Of a DNA stretch of 33,268 nt, positions 14,488-22,228 are shown one piece after another. Source of the DNA: an uncultured Oscillospiraceae bacterium (GTDB taxonomy: Bacteria > Bacillota > Clostridia > Oscillospirales > Oscillospiraceae); the NCBI GenBank assembly GCA_944387145.1, contig CALXDU010000017.1, forward strand, positions 1-33,268, read 5' to 3'. The position numbers were made by a program, and so were the translations under genes. Positions within the stretch are counted from its first letter, which is position 1, and every line of letters begins with the position of its first letter. The notes beneath the pieces are model-generated. The model worked only from the letters and a program-made list of their open reading frames with translations. It did not search any database and had not been told where the DNA came from.

Positions 14488-15356
14488 GTATTGCTCTGGA
14501 TTCTTATTGCCTGCTGTGTCATCTCAGGCGAAACATCGAACTGGTGCGTCCCCTGGGCACGGAAGAGCAGACCATGGCCTTTGCCCGGGAGATGATGCGC
14601 ATGTATCTGTCCGCCCCGGAGGGGGTCAGCGCCCCCTGGTTCGGCCCCAAGGTGGCGGACATGCTCCAGCAGTACTATGGACTGGAAATTGACCGCTACC
14701 GCCAGGAAAAGCAGGATTCCAACCGCTTCATCCTGGAGCATATGGAGCAGGTCCGCCAGCGGATCCGCGCAGCCCAGGACCCGGTGTTTGCGGGGCTGCA
14801 GTTTGCCATTTTGGGCAATTACCTGGATTTTTCCGCCCTGCGGGGACAGGTCAGCTTTGAAACCATGAGCCAGATGCTGGAAAAGGCGGAGGAAATGGAG
14901 CTGAATCCGGAAATCTACCGGGATTTTTGCAGCCAGCTTTCCCAGGGAAAGAAATTGCTGTATCTGACGGACAACGCCGGAGAAATCGGCTTTGACCGGC
15001 TGTTTGCCGAGGAAATTTCCCGGAAATTCCCCCACCTGGAAATCACCTTCTGCGTCCGGGGCGGCATTGCCCAGAACGATGCCACCCGGGAAGATGCCGC
15101 CGCTGTGGGCATTCCCTTCCCGGTCATCGACAACGGCAACCGGGTGGCGGGCACCCAGCTGAACCAGCTGAGCCAGGAAGCCCGGCAGGCCCTGGAAACT
15201 GCGGATGTGATTCTGGCCAAGGGCATGGCCAACGTGGAGACCATGCTGGGCTGCGGCTATAATATCTTCTACGCCTTTTTGATCAAGTGCCAGCGGTTTG
15301 TGGACCGGTTTGGCGCGCCCATGTTCACCCCCATGCTGGTGAAAGAGAGAACATAA
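14484..15356 (+). CDS. DUF89 / ARMT1-like metal-dependent phosphatase
   Basis: A 290-residue protein matching the DUF89 family. The N-terminal SYCLLCHLRR resembles the cysteine pair of the bacterial/archaeal subgroup. The metal-site motif is LYLTDNAGEIGFDRL, and the partner stretches are VRGGIAQNDATREDA and AKGMANVETM. DUF89 proteins are metabolite damage-control phosphatases that remove phosphate from harmful sugar phosphates and similar compounds. Translation is coupled to the YhcH gene through an ATGA overlap, suggesting joint work on a sugar or sugar phosphate. A strong terminator follows, so this is the end of the murI operon. Confidence 0.87.
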   Translation: MSIALDSYCLLCHLRRNIELVRPLGTEEQTMAFAREMMRMYLSAPEGVSAPWFGPKVADMLQQYYGLEIDRYRQEKQDSNRFILEHMEQVRQRIRAAQDPVFAGLQFAILGNYLDFSALRGQVSFETMSQMLEKAEEMELNPEIYRDFCSQLSQGKKLLYLTDNAGEIGFDRLFAEEISRKFPHLEITFCVRGGIAQNDATREDAAAVGIPFPVIDNGNRVAGTQLNQLSQEARQALETADVILAKGMANVETMLGCGYNIFYAFLIKCQRFVDRFGAPMFTPMLVKERT

Positions 15357-15364
15357 ATTCCTTG

Positions 15365-15396
15365 GCGGCTCCCAATCCTGGGAGCCGCAATTTTCG
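15365..15396 (+). terminator. Terminator of the murI-DUF89 operon
   Basis: A perfect 10-bp stem (GCGGCTCCCA / TGGGAGCCGC, 4-nt loop) followed by AATTTTCGTCT. Confidence 0.85.
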
Positions 15397-15470
15397 TCTG
15401 TGGAAATCGACAAAATGGGTTCGGCGGTTTTGTGGGGAACGTGGAAAAATTTTTCCTTCTGGTTCCCATA

Positions 15471-15499
15471 TTGACGCAAGGGGAAAAAAGCACTATACT
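15471..15499 (+). promoter_or_regulatory. Promoter of malQ
   Basis: TTGACG (15471-15476), a 17-bp spacer and TATACT (15494-15499). Transcription should start near 15506, at the edge of the palindrome described next. Confidence 0.75.
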
Positions 15500-15506
15500 G
15501 AGGGAA

Positions 15507-15521
15507 ATGAAACGTTTCCAT
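15507..15521 (+). promoter_or_regulatory. LacI-family operator-like palindrome at the malQ start
   Basis: ATGAAACGTTTCCAT contains the perfect 10-bp palindrome GAAACGTTTC with a central CG, the pattern bound by LacI/GalR-type repressors including MalR-like proteins and CcpA. It is shorter than a full cre consensus. Its position from about +1 to +16 suits repression. Confidence 0.6.
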
Positions 15522-15553
15522 TTGCACAAAATAACAAAAGGAGTGCTGTTTTT

Positions 15554-17125
15554 ATGAAGCGATACGCAGGCGTGCTGCTGTCCGTCACCAGCTTGCCCTC
15601 CCGGTATGGCATCGGCTGTTTTGACCAGGCGGCCTATGATTTTGTGGACTGGCTGGAGAAGGCCGGTCAGCGCTACTGGCAGATTCTGCCCCTGGGCGCA
15701 ACATCCCACGGCGGTTCCGACGATTCTCCCTACCAGGCCTATTCCGCCTTCGCCGGAAACCCTTACATGATCAGTCTGGAAGACCTGGTGGAAGAGGGGG
15801 TCCTGACCCGGGAAGAATGCGACGAGGTGGACTTTGGCACCAATCCCGGCAAGGTGGACTTTGACAAGCTCCACGAAAACCGGTTCCGGCTGCTGCGGCT
15901 GGCCTACCAGCGCAGTCAGATCAGCTACAATCCGGCCTTTACCGAGTTCTGCCGGAACAACTACTGGTGGCTCAATGACTATGCCCTGTTTATGGCCCTG
16001 AAGGGCTTTTTCAAGGAAGCGCCGTTCCGCAGCTGGCCGGAAGATATCCGGATGCACTGGGATTTCGCGGTGGATTATTACAACCGGGTGCTGTATTTTG
16101 ACATTGAGTTCCACAAGTACATGCAGTTTCAGTTCATGCAGCAGTGGCGCAAGCTGAAGGACTACGCCAACGAGAGGCATATCCAGATTGTGGGCGACAT
16201 TCCCATCTACGTCTCCCCCGACGGCGCCGACGTGTGGGCCCATCCAGAACTGTTCCAGCTGGACGAGCACAACGCCCCCACCGCCATTGCCGGCTGCCCG
16301 CCGGACAGTTTTGCTGCCGACGGTCAGGTCTGGGGCAACCCCCTGTACCGCTGGGATTATCACCGCAGCACCGGATATCAGTGGTGGGTCACCCGGATGT
16401 GGCACAGCTTCCAGCTGTATGATGTAGTGCGGATTGACCATTTCCGGGGCTTTGACCAGTATTTCTCCATCCCCGCCGGGGAAACTACCGCCAAAAACGG
16501 ACACTGGGAAGACGGCCCCGGCATGGAGCTGTTCGACACCATCCGCCAGCGGCTGGGGGATGTGAACGTGATTGCTGAGGATCTGGGCCTGATGACCGAG
16601 GGCGTGCGCCAGCTGGTGCGCCAGAGCGGCTATCCCAACATGAAGGTGCTGCAGTTTGCGGTGAACCCGGAGGATGTGTCGGCGTCCAATGACTATTGGC
16701 CCCATAATTACAACGCCAACTGCGTGGTCTATACCGGCACCCACGACAATGAGACCCTGTTCGGCTGGTATGAAGGGCTGTCCCCGGAGGCAAAGAAGCA
16801 GGTGCGCAGCTACCTGTACAATTTCCATACCCCCGACCAGGAGATGTACAAGGCCCTGATCCAGCTGACCATGGCCAGCGTTGCCAAGGACTGTATCATC
16901 CCCATCCAGGACTACCTGGGTCTGGACAACCAGTCCCGGATGAACCAGCCCGGCACCGTGGGCTTCAACTGGCGCTGGCGGCTGAAGCCGGGCCTGCTCA
17001 CCGAAGAACTTGCCCAGCAGGTGCTGTCCGTAACCATGTGCACCAACCGGGCAAACTGGGACAGCTTAAACGCCGCCGAAAAGGCACGGCTGGCAGCGGA
17101 AGAAGCGGAACAAACCCTATCCTGA
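15554..17125 (+). CDS. malQ: 4-alpha-glucanotransferase (amylomaltase, GH77)
   Basis: A 523-residue GH77 enzyme that transfers maltosyl and longer glucan units between malto-oligosaccharides, in cytoplasmic maltose or glycogen use. Motifs in order are SRYGIGCFD at the N terminus, SPYQAYSAFAGNP, GDIPIYVSPDGADVWA, RIDHFRGF with the nucleophile Asp295, VIAEDLG with the acid/base Glu342, and GTHDNET with Asp398. Length is right for the family. A longer frame opens at 15287, but the ATG at 15554 matches the family start and follows AAAGGAG by 10 nt; the upstream part crosses the terminator and promoter. It is alone, without neighbouring transporters or glycogen genes, and appears controlled by a LacI-type site. 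Confidence 0.95.
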   Translation: MKRYAGVLLSVTSLPSRYGIGCFDQAAYDFVDWLEKAGQRYWQILPLGATSHGGSDDSPYQAYSAFAGNPYMISLEDLVEEGVLTREECDEVDFGTNPGKVDFDKLHENRFRLLRLAYQRSQISYNPAFTEFCRNNYWWLNDYALFMALKGFFKEAPFRSWPEDIRMHWDFAVDYYNRVLYFDIEFHKYMQFQFMQQWRKLKDYANERHIQIVGDIPIYVSPDGADVWAHPELFQLDEHNAPTAIAGCPPDSFAADGQVWGNPLYRWDYHRSTGYQWWVTRMWHSFQLYDVVRIDHFRGFDQYFSIPAGETTAKNGHWEDGPGMELFDTIRQRLGDVNVIAEDLGLMTEGVRQLVRQSGYPNMKVLQFAVNPEDVSASNDYWPHNYNANCVVYTGTHDNETLFGWYEGLSPEAKKQVRSYLYNFHTPDQEMYKALIQLTMASVAKDCIIPIQDYLGLDNQSRMNQPGTVGFNWRWRLKPGLLTEELAQQVLSVTMCTNRANWDSLNAAEKARLAAEEAEQTLS

Positions 17126-17137
17126 GGCGCAATTTGG

Positions 17138-17200
17138 GGGATTTCCCAGAGAAATATCCGGAGAAAATCCGGCTTTTTGGCAAATTTTCTGAGAAATCCC
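17138..17200 (+). repeat. Long imperfect inverted repeat with internal hairpin (possible malQ terminator)
   Basis: An outer arm GGGATTTCCCAGAGAAAT (17138-17155) pairs with ATTTTCTGAGAAATCCC (17184-17200), with one mismatch and one bulged base. Inside lies a smaller hairpin CCGGA-GAAAA-TCCGG (17158-17172) followed by CTTTTT. The inner hairpin may end the malQ transcript. The whole structure ends 2 bp before the -35 box of the rimP operon. Confidence 0.6.
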
Positions 17201-17202
17201 TC

Positions 17203-17231
17203 TTGCCAAACGGGGGAAGTGGTGATATAAT
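17203..17231 (+). promoter_or_regulatory. Promoter of the rimP-nusA-infB operon
   Basis: TTGCCA (17203-17208), a 17-bp spacer and a perfect TATAAT (17226-17231). A small CTACC/GGTAG hairpin (17233-17248) covers the predicted start of transcription. Confidence 0.75.
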
Positions 17232-17257
17232 ACTACCGTAAATGGTAGAGTGTAGGC

Positions 17258-17289
17258 AAAGAGAGGCGCGAGCGCCTCTCTTTCTTGTT
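17258..17289 (+). terminator. Leader attenuator upstream of rimP
   Basis: AAAGAGAGGCG (17258-17268) pairs perfectly with CGCCTCTCTTT (17273-17283) around a CGAG loop, and the stem is followed by CTTGTTG. This has the form of a weak intrinsic terminator in the untranslated leader, 20-50 nt after the promoter. In B. subtilis I recall that NusA represses its own operon by stimulating termination in such a leader; the same is inferred here. Confidence 0.6.
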
Positions 17290-17308
17290 GATTTATAGGA
17301 AAGGGATG

Positions 17309-17770
17309 ATGTTTGCAATGAAAGTAACCGATCTGGTGGCAAGCTATGCAAAACCCGTGGTGGAACAGTTTGGCTGCGAACTTTGGGACGTGGAGTACGT
17401 CCGGGAGGGCAGCGAATACTTCCTGCGGCTGTACCTGGACAAGGAAGGCGGCGTGGACATCAACGACTGCGAAGCGGTATCCCGGGCCATGGACCCCATC
17501 CTGGACGAAAAGGACCCGATTTCCGGCTCTTACCATTTTGAAGTTTGCTCTGCCGGCCTGGAGCGGGTGCTCAAGCGCCCTTCGGATTTTGAGCGGTTCC
17601 TGGGCAGCGCCATTACGGTCAAGCTCTACCGACCCAGAAACGGCATGAAGGAAATCCCCTGTGTTCTGCGCGGCTACGAAGAGGGCAGAATCACCGTGGA
17701 GGCAGGCAAAGAAACCATTACCTTTGAAAAATCGGAAGTCGCCCAGGTGCGGCTTCGTGTGGAATTCTGA
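17309..17770 (+). CDS. rimP: Ribosome maturation factor RimP
   Basis: A protein of about 153 residues that binds the free 30S subunit and aids its maturation. The family pattern is clear: CELWDVEYVREG near the N terminus, LRLYLDKEGGVDINDCEAVS, then EVCSAGLERVLKRPSDFERF and the C-terminal small barrel ending VAQVRLRVEF. Start choice is uncertain. Three in-frame ATGs stand at 17306, 17309 and 17318; the AGGA of AGGAAAGGG is 8 nt from 17309, while 17318 would fit the homologues' MKVT start. It is the first gene of the classic Firmicute nusA operon; nusA follows after 17 bp. Confidence 0.93.
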   Translation: MFAMKVTDLVASYAKPVVEQFGCELWDVEYVREGSEYFLRLYLDKEGGVDINDCEAVSRAMDPILDEKDPISGSYHFEVCSAGLERVLKRPSDFERFLGSAITVKLYRPRNGMKEIPCVLRGYEEGRITVEAGKETITFEKSEVAQVRLRVEF

Positions 17771-17787
17771 CAAGGAGGAAACAATCA

Positions 17788-18948
17788 ATGGCTAGAAATA
17801 CCAGAGCCAAGAAGCAGGCCGAAGCACCCAAGGTGGACATCGGTGCGGAAATTTTCGCTTCCCTGCGGGAGTTGGAAAAAGTAAAGGGCATTCCTGTGGA
17901 TTATATGGTGGAGCGTCTGAAGCAGGCGCTGACCAACGCATACCGCAAAGACCGGGAAGATCGCCGGGACGTTCCGGCGGACAATGTGGTGGTGGAGCTG
18001 AGCGAGAAAGGCCTGAGCATGCACATTGTCAAGACCGCCGTGGAAGAGCTGGAGGATACCGCCCTGGAAATCCTGGTGGATGCTGCCAGACTGATTAACC
18101 CCGACGTTCAGGTGGGTGACCCGGTGTGTATTCCGGTGGACATCCAGCGTTTCGGCCGGATTGCCGCCCAGACTGCCAAGCAGGTGGTGATTCAGGGCAT
18201 CCGGGAAGCCGAGCGGGGTGTGGCTTACGAAAGCTATTCTTCCAAGGCTCAGGAGCTGATGACCGGCACTGTGCTGCGGATTGACCCCACCAGCGGCGAC
18301 ATGTTCGTCCGCATCGGCCAGGGCAACGACGCATCCGATGCCGTGCTCCGTGCCAGCGAGCAGATTCCCGGCGAGAAGCATGCCGAGGGCGATCTGATCC
18401 GGGTGTACGTTCTGGAAGTGCACAAGGCAGGCCGTGGCCCCCTGGTCCATGTGTCCCGTACCCATCCCAACCTGGTGCGCCGGCTGTTTGAGCTGGAGAC
18501 CCCGGAAATTGCCGAGGGCCAGGTGGAGATCCGCAACATCGCCCGGGAAGCCGGTTCCCGTTCCAAGATGGCCGTTCGGGCTACTATGGAGGGCATCGAT
18601 CCCGTGGGCGCCTGTGTTGGTCCCCGGGGCGGCCGTGTGGGCGCCGTGGTGGAAGAACTGGGCGGCGAGAAAATCGATATCGTGGTCTGGAGCGAAGATC
18701 CCTGCGAGTATGTCCGGGCAGCGCTCAGCCCTGCTGACGTGATTTCCGTCAGCCTGATTCCCGGCCAGAAGGCCTGCCGGGTGATCGTTCCCGACGATCA
18801 GCTGTCTCTGGCCATCGGCAAGGAAGGCCAGAATGCCCGTCTGGCAGCCCGGCTCACCGGCTACAAGGTGGACATCAAGCCCGCTTCCCAGGCTGAGCCC
18901 GAGGAGCAGAGCGCTGAGCAGCCGGAAGAAGAAACCGAGGAGCTGTAA
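17788..18948 (+). CDS. nusA: Transcription termination/antitermination factor NusA
   Basis: A 386-residue NusA that binds RNA polymerase and nascent RNA to control pausing, termination and antitermination. An N-terminal RNA-polymerase-binding domain (about 15-135) is followed by an S1 domain (about 150-220, GTVLRIDPTSGDMFVRIG). Two KH domains come next, with GACVGPRGGRVGAVVEEL near 274 and LAIGKEGQNARLAARLTG near 341. The C terminus is a short acidic tail, and the acidic repeats of E. coli NusA are missing, as normal in Firmicutes. An AAGGAGG site precedes the ATG. Its position in the operon allows autoregulation through the leader hairpin. Confidence 0.96.
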   Translation: MARNTRAKKQAEAPKVDIGAEIFASLRELEKVKGIPVDYMVERLKQALTNAYRKDREDRRDVPADNVVVELSEKGLSMHIVKTAVEELEDTALEILVDAARLINPDVQVGDPVCIPVDIQRFGRIAAQTAKQVVIQGIREAERGVAYESYSSKAQELMTGTVLRIDPTSGDMFVRIGQGNDASDAVLRASEQIPGEKHAEGDLIRVYVLEVHKAGRGPLVHVSRTHPNLVRRLFELETPEIAEGQVEIRNIAREAGSRSKMAVRATMEGIDPVGACVGPRGGRVGAVVEELGGEKIDIVVWSEDPCEYVRAALSPADVISVSLIPGQKACRVIVPDDQLSLAIGKEGQNARLAARLTGYKVDIKPASQAEPEEQSAEQPEEETEEL

Positions 18949-18986
18949 TCTCGCTCCTTACCTTTAGAAACGGAGGGATTTGGATT

Positions 18987-19250
18987 ATGCAGAAAAAGAT
19001 CCCCCAGCGGCAGTGTATGGGCTGCCGGGAACGGAAGGCCAAGAAAGAGCTGATCCGGGTGGTTCGTACCCCGGAAGGCAATGTACAGGTGGACTTCAGC
19101 GGCAAGGTCAATGGTCGGGGCGCATACCTGTGCCCCAATCCGGAATGCCTGCGCAAGGCCCAGCGGATCAAGTCTTTGGAGCGGAGCCTGGAAATTGCCA
19201 TTCCGGAGGAGGTTTACGCCCGGCTGGAAAAGGAGATCGAGCGTGGATAA
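18987..19250 (+). CDS. rnpM: YlxR/RnpM family protein
   Basis: An 87-residue basic protein of the YlxR family. It has the RQCMGCRERK motif with Cys10 and Cys13, then the ELIRVVRTPEG strand and the GRGAYLCPNPECLRKA segment with two more cysteines. B. subtilis YlxR has been renamed RnpM, a modulator of RNase P; that role is applied here by family. It stands in its normal place between nusA and the L7Ae-like gene and has a GGAGGG site 9 nt before the ATG. The end overlaps the next gene by 8 bp. Confidence 0.9.
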   Translation: MQKKIPQRQCMGCRERKAKKELIRVVRTPEGNVQVDFSGKVNGRGAYLCPNPECLRKAQRIKSLERSLEIAIPEEVYARLEKEIERG

Positions 19251-19659
19251 AGCCCTGAATTATCTGGCCCTGGCCCGGAAGGGCGGCATGGCGGAACTGG
19301 GGGAAGAGCCGGTAGGCGCTGCCGCCCGGGCAGGAAAGGCCCACCTGATTGTGGTGGCCTCCGACGCTTCCGACCATACCTGGCGGCGGGCAAAGAGCTT
19401 TGCCGCCGGTACCGACCAGCAGTGCCTGCGGCTGGATGCCACCAAGGACGACATGGGCTTTGCCATCGGCAGAACCAGTCTGGCCATTGCCGCCATCACC
19501 GATGCGGCCCTGGCCCTGGCTCTGGTGCAGTCTCTGGGTCAGCCGGAGCGCTGCGCCGAAGTTTTGGAGGTACTCACCGCCAAAACCCAGAAGGCAAAGC
19601 AGCGCCGCCGGGAAGCCAGCGCCCACCTGCGCAACAAACGCAGGGGAAAGAAGAAGTAA
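19243..19659 (+). CDS. L7Ae/L30e-family RNA-binding protein (YlxQ type)
   Basis: A 138-residue protein of the ribosomal L7Ae/L30e family, corresponding to YlxQ in the nusA operon. The sequence starts (V/M)DKALNYLALARKGG, then has the nucleotide-contact region AHLIVVASDASDH and the helix-rich IGRTSLAIAAITDAAL. A very basic C-terminal tail (about 113-138, KAKQRRREAS and NKRRGKKK) should bind RNA. The start is a GTG at 19243, 7 nt after AGGAG inside the end of rnpM, so the two genes overlap by 8 bp; no ATG fits the family start. L7Ae proteins bind kink-turn RNA. Its target here is unknown. Confidence 0.87.
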   Translation: MDKALNYLALARKGGMAELGEEPVGAAARAGKAHLIVVASDASDHTWRRAKSFAAGTDQQCLRLDATKDDMGFAIGRTSLAIAAITDAALALALVQSLGQPERCAEVLEVLTAKTQKAKQRRREASAHLRNKRRGKKK

Positions 19660-19685
19660 GTTGTTATGACAACCAATAGGAGCCT

Positions 19686-19771
19686 GTCGGATACGGACAA
19701 TGCAGAATGCAAAATGCACAGTGGGGGATAAAACCGCATTTTGCCTTTTGCACTCTGCATTTCCAACCGAC
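19686..19771 (+). repeat. Intergenic inverted repeat with AATGCA units before infB
   Basis: Arms AATGCAGAATGCAAAA (19699-19714) and TTTTGCACTCTGCATT (19746-19761) pair over 16 bp with one mismatch. GTCGG (19686) and CCGAC (19767) can extend the stem. A second possible pairing is GCAAAATGC with GCATTTTGC. The sequence is AT-richer than the flanking genes. I recall similar AATGCAAAATGCAG-type repeats scattered between genes in gut Clostridia. It could be a small mobile repeat or an RNA structure controlling infB. Confidence 0.7.
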
Positions 19772-19799
19772 TGTCACATTTTGGAGGTGCGTGTATAGA

Positions 19800-22160
19800 A
19801 TGAGTTTTGTTAAGTATCGCGTCAAGGAGGTCGCCGCGGATTTCGGTGTGGCACCGAAGGTAATCGCGGAGATTGTGGGACAGTTTTTTGAAAAGCCCAA
19901 GTCCAACACCCAGGTCCTCACCGAAGAGGAGCTGAATGTGGTGTTTGATTACATGACCCAGAAGAATCAGGTCAAATCCATGGAGGAAATTTTTGCAGTG
20001 AAGCCTGCCGCACCCAAAGAAGAACCCAAGCAGGAAGCTAAGGCCGCACCGGCCCAGCGTCCCCAGCAGAATCAGCAGCCCAAGCAGGGCCAGAATCGCC
20101 CCCAGCAGCCCCAGAACACCCAGCCTGCCCAGCAGGCTCCCAAGGCCGAGGCTCCCAAGGAGCCGGAGCGCAAGCGAGAGCGCCGGGTGGTGGACACCTC
20201 TGCCGTCCAGGTCAATGCCAACCGGTTCGCCGATGTGGATAACCTGGTTTCCGAGCGGGTGCAGAACTACCAGGGCGGTAAGCAGCGCATTGGCGGCGGC
20301 AAGGGCAAGCAGCAGAACAAGCAGCAGCAAGGTAAGTTCAAGGGCAACAAGTCCCGCAACGAAGAGCAGGAGAAGATGCGCCGCCTGCAGATGGAGGTTG
20401 CCCGGAAGGCTCCCGTCACCGTGAAGATCCCCGAGGAGATCACCGTTGGCGAACTGGCTTCCCGGATGAAGAAAACCGCCGGCGAAGTCATCAAGTGCCT
20501 GATGAAGAACGGTGTTCTGGCTGCCATCAACCAGACCATCGACTTTGATACCGCCGAGTTTGTGGCCACGGAAATGGGCTGCAAGGTGGAAAAGGAAGTT
20601 ACCGTCACCATTGAAGAGCGGATCATCGACGACCATGTGGACACCGCTGAAGAGCTGGAGACCCGCGCCCCCGTTGTGGTGGTTATGGGTCACGTTGACC
20701 ACGGCAAGACTTCTACTCTGGACGCCATCCGCAAGACTTCCGTCACCGCCGGAGAGGCCGGCGGCATTACCCAGCACATCGGCGCCTATACCGTGGACGT
20801 CAATGGCAATATGATCACCTTCCTGGATACCCCTGGCCATGCGGCATTTACTTCCATGCGTGCCCGTGGCGCCAAGTCTACGGACATCGCCATTCTGGTG
20901 GTGGCTGCCGACGACGGCATCATGCCCCAGACCGTGGAGTCCATCAACCACGCCAAGGCCGCCAATGTGCCCATCATCGTGGCCATCAACAAGATGGATA
21001 AGCCCACCGCCAACCCCGATAAGATCAAAGAGCAGCTGACCAAGTACGACCTGATCCCCGAAGAGTGGGGCGGCGATACCATCATCGTGCCCATCTCCGC
21101 CAAGACCGGCATGGGCCTGGATGAGCTGCTGGAAATGGTCATTCTGACCGCCGAAGTCCAGGAACTGAAGGCCAACCCCAACCGCCGTGCCAAGGGTACC
21201 GTTATCGAAGCCCGTCTGGATAAGAACCGGGGCCCCGTGGCAACCCTGCTGGTGCAGAACGGTACGCTGCATCAGGGCGACATCGTCATTGCCGGTACTG
21301 CCGTGGGCCGTGTCCGTGTGATGACCAACGACAAGGGCCGCACCGTCAAGTCCGCCGGTCCTTCCGTGCCTGTGGAGATTACCGGCCTTGCGGAAGTTCC
21401 CGCTCCCGGCGATGAATTCAACGCCGTTACCGACGAGCGTATGGCCCGGGAACTGGTGGAACAGCGCCGTCAGGCTCAGAAGGATGCTGCTGCCAAGCTG
21501 ACCCAGAAGGTCACTCTGGATAACCTGTTTGCCAAGATGCAGGAAGGCGAAATGAAGGAACTGCCCCTGATCGTCAAGGCCGACGTCCAGGGCTCCGCAG
21601 AAGCCATCAAGGCATCTTTGGAGAAGCTGAGCAACGAGGAAGTTCGGGTTCGGGTGATTCACGCCGGTGTCGGCGCCATCAACGAAAGCGATATCCTGCT
21701 GGCTTCCACCGCAGGTGCCATCATTGTCGGCTTCAACGTCCGTCCCGATGCCGCTGCCCAGGCCTCCGGCCAGCGGGCGAACGTAGACATGCGGTTCTAC
21801 CGGGTGATCTACGATGCCATCGACGAGATCGAAGCTGCCATGAAGGGCATGCTGGCACCCAAGTTTGAAGAAGTGGTCATCGGCCACGCGGAAGTGCGCA
21901 TGACCTACAAGGTCAGCGCCATCGGCACCATTGCCGGCTGTATGGTCAAGGACGGCAAGGTTACCCGGGATGCCCAGGTTCGGATTCTCCGGGACAACAT
22001 TGTCATCCACGAAGGCGAGATCGGCTCTCTGCAGCGGTTCAAGGACGCTGTCAAGGAAGTCTCTGCCGGCTACGAATGCGGCATGAGCGTGGTCAAGTAC
22101 AATGACATCAAGGAAGGCGACATTTTCGAATGCTTCGCCATGCAGGAAGTCAAGCGCTGA
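19800..22160 (+). CDS. infB: Translation initiation factor IF-2
   Basis: A 786-residue GTPase that places initiator tRNA on the ribosome. Domain order: an N-terminal IF2_N module starting [19 protein letters not shown], a Gln/Pro/Ala-rich linker (about 60-145) and a basic Gly/Gln/Lys linker, then the second IF2_N-like module ([19 protein letters not shown]). The GTPase domain has GHVDHGKT (about 297-304), DTPGH and NKMD, followed by the barrel domains to the C-terminal initiator-tRNA-binding part ([18 protein letters not shown]). The start is the ATG at 19800, with GGAGG 12 nt upstream, a slightly long spacing. The frame remains open upstream through the AATGCA repeat. Length is typical for Firmicutes. 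Confidence 0.96.
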   Translation: MSFVKYRVKEVAADFGVAPKVIAEIVGQFFEKPKSNTQVLTEEELNVVFDYMTQKNQVKSMEEIFAVKPAAPKEEPKQEAKAAPAQRPQQNQQPKQGQNRPQQPQNTQPAQQAPKAEAPKEPERKRERRVVDTSAVQVNANRFADVDNLVSERVQNYQGGKQRIGGGKGKQQNKQQQGKFKGNKSRNEEQEKMRRLQMEVARKAPVTVKIPEEITVGELASRMKKTAGEVIKCLMKNGVLAAINQTIDFDTAEFVATEMGCKVEKEVTVTIEERIIDDHVDTAEELETRAPVVVVMGHVDHGKTSTLDAIRKTSVTAGEAGGITQHIGAYTVDVNGNMITFLDTPGHAAFTSMRARGAKSTDIAILVVAADDGIMPQTVESINHAKAANVPIIVAINKMDKPTANPDKIKEQLTKYDLIPEEWGGDTIIVPISAKTGMGLDELLEMVILTAEVQELKANPNRRAKGTVIEARLDKNRGPVATLLVQNGTLHQGDIVIAGTAVGRVRVMTNDKGRTVKSAGPSVPVEITGLAEVPAPGDEFNAVTDERMARELVEQRRQAQKDAAAKLTQKVTLDNLFAKMQEGEMKELPLIVKADVQGSAEAIKASLEKLSNEEVRVRVIHAGVGAINESDILLASTAGAIIVGFNVRPDAAAQASGQRANVDMRFYRVIYDAIDEIEAAMKGMLAPKFEEVVIGHAEVRMTYKVSAIGTIAGCMVKDGKVTRDAQVRILRDNIVIHEGEIGSLQRFKDAVKEVSAGYECGMSVVKYNDIKEGDIFECFAMQEVKR

Positions 22161-22168
22161 TATAGGTT

Positions 22169-22206
22169 CCCGCCGCACCGCTTTTGCGGCGCGGCGGGTT
22201 GTTTTT
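22169..22206 (+). terminator. Terminator-like hairpin between infB and rbfA
   Basis: An 8-bp outer stem CCCGCCGC / GCGGCGGG is joined to an inner CCGC-TTTT-GCGG by an A-C mismatch. It is followed by TTGTTTTTG. It should stop part of the transcription into rbfA and the genes after it; no clear new promoter lies before rbfA. Confidence 0.75.
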
Positions 22207-22228
22207 GCAATAGAAAGGAGGCAAAATC

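Noticed and set aside
15507-15521. Canonical CcpA cre site at malQ
   Set aside because: The palindrome lacks one base of the 14-bp cre consensus, so I call it only LacI-family-like.
19539-22178. Very long antisense frame (879 codons) opposite infB
   Set aside because: The plus strand encodes a complete IF-2; the antisense frame is open because of GC-rich codon bias and has His/Gly-rich, family-less sequence.
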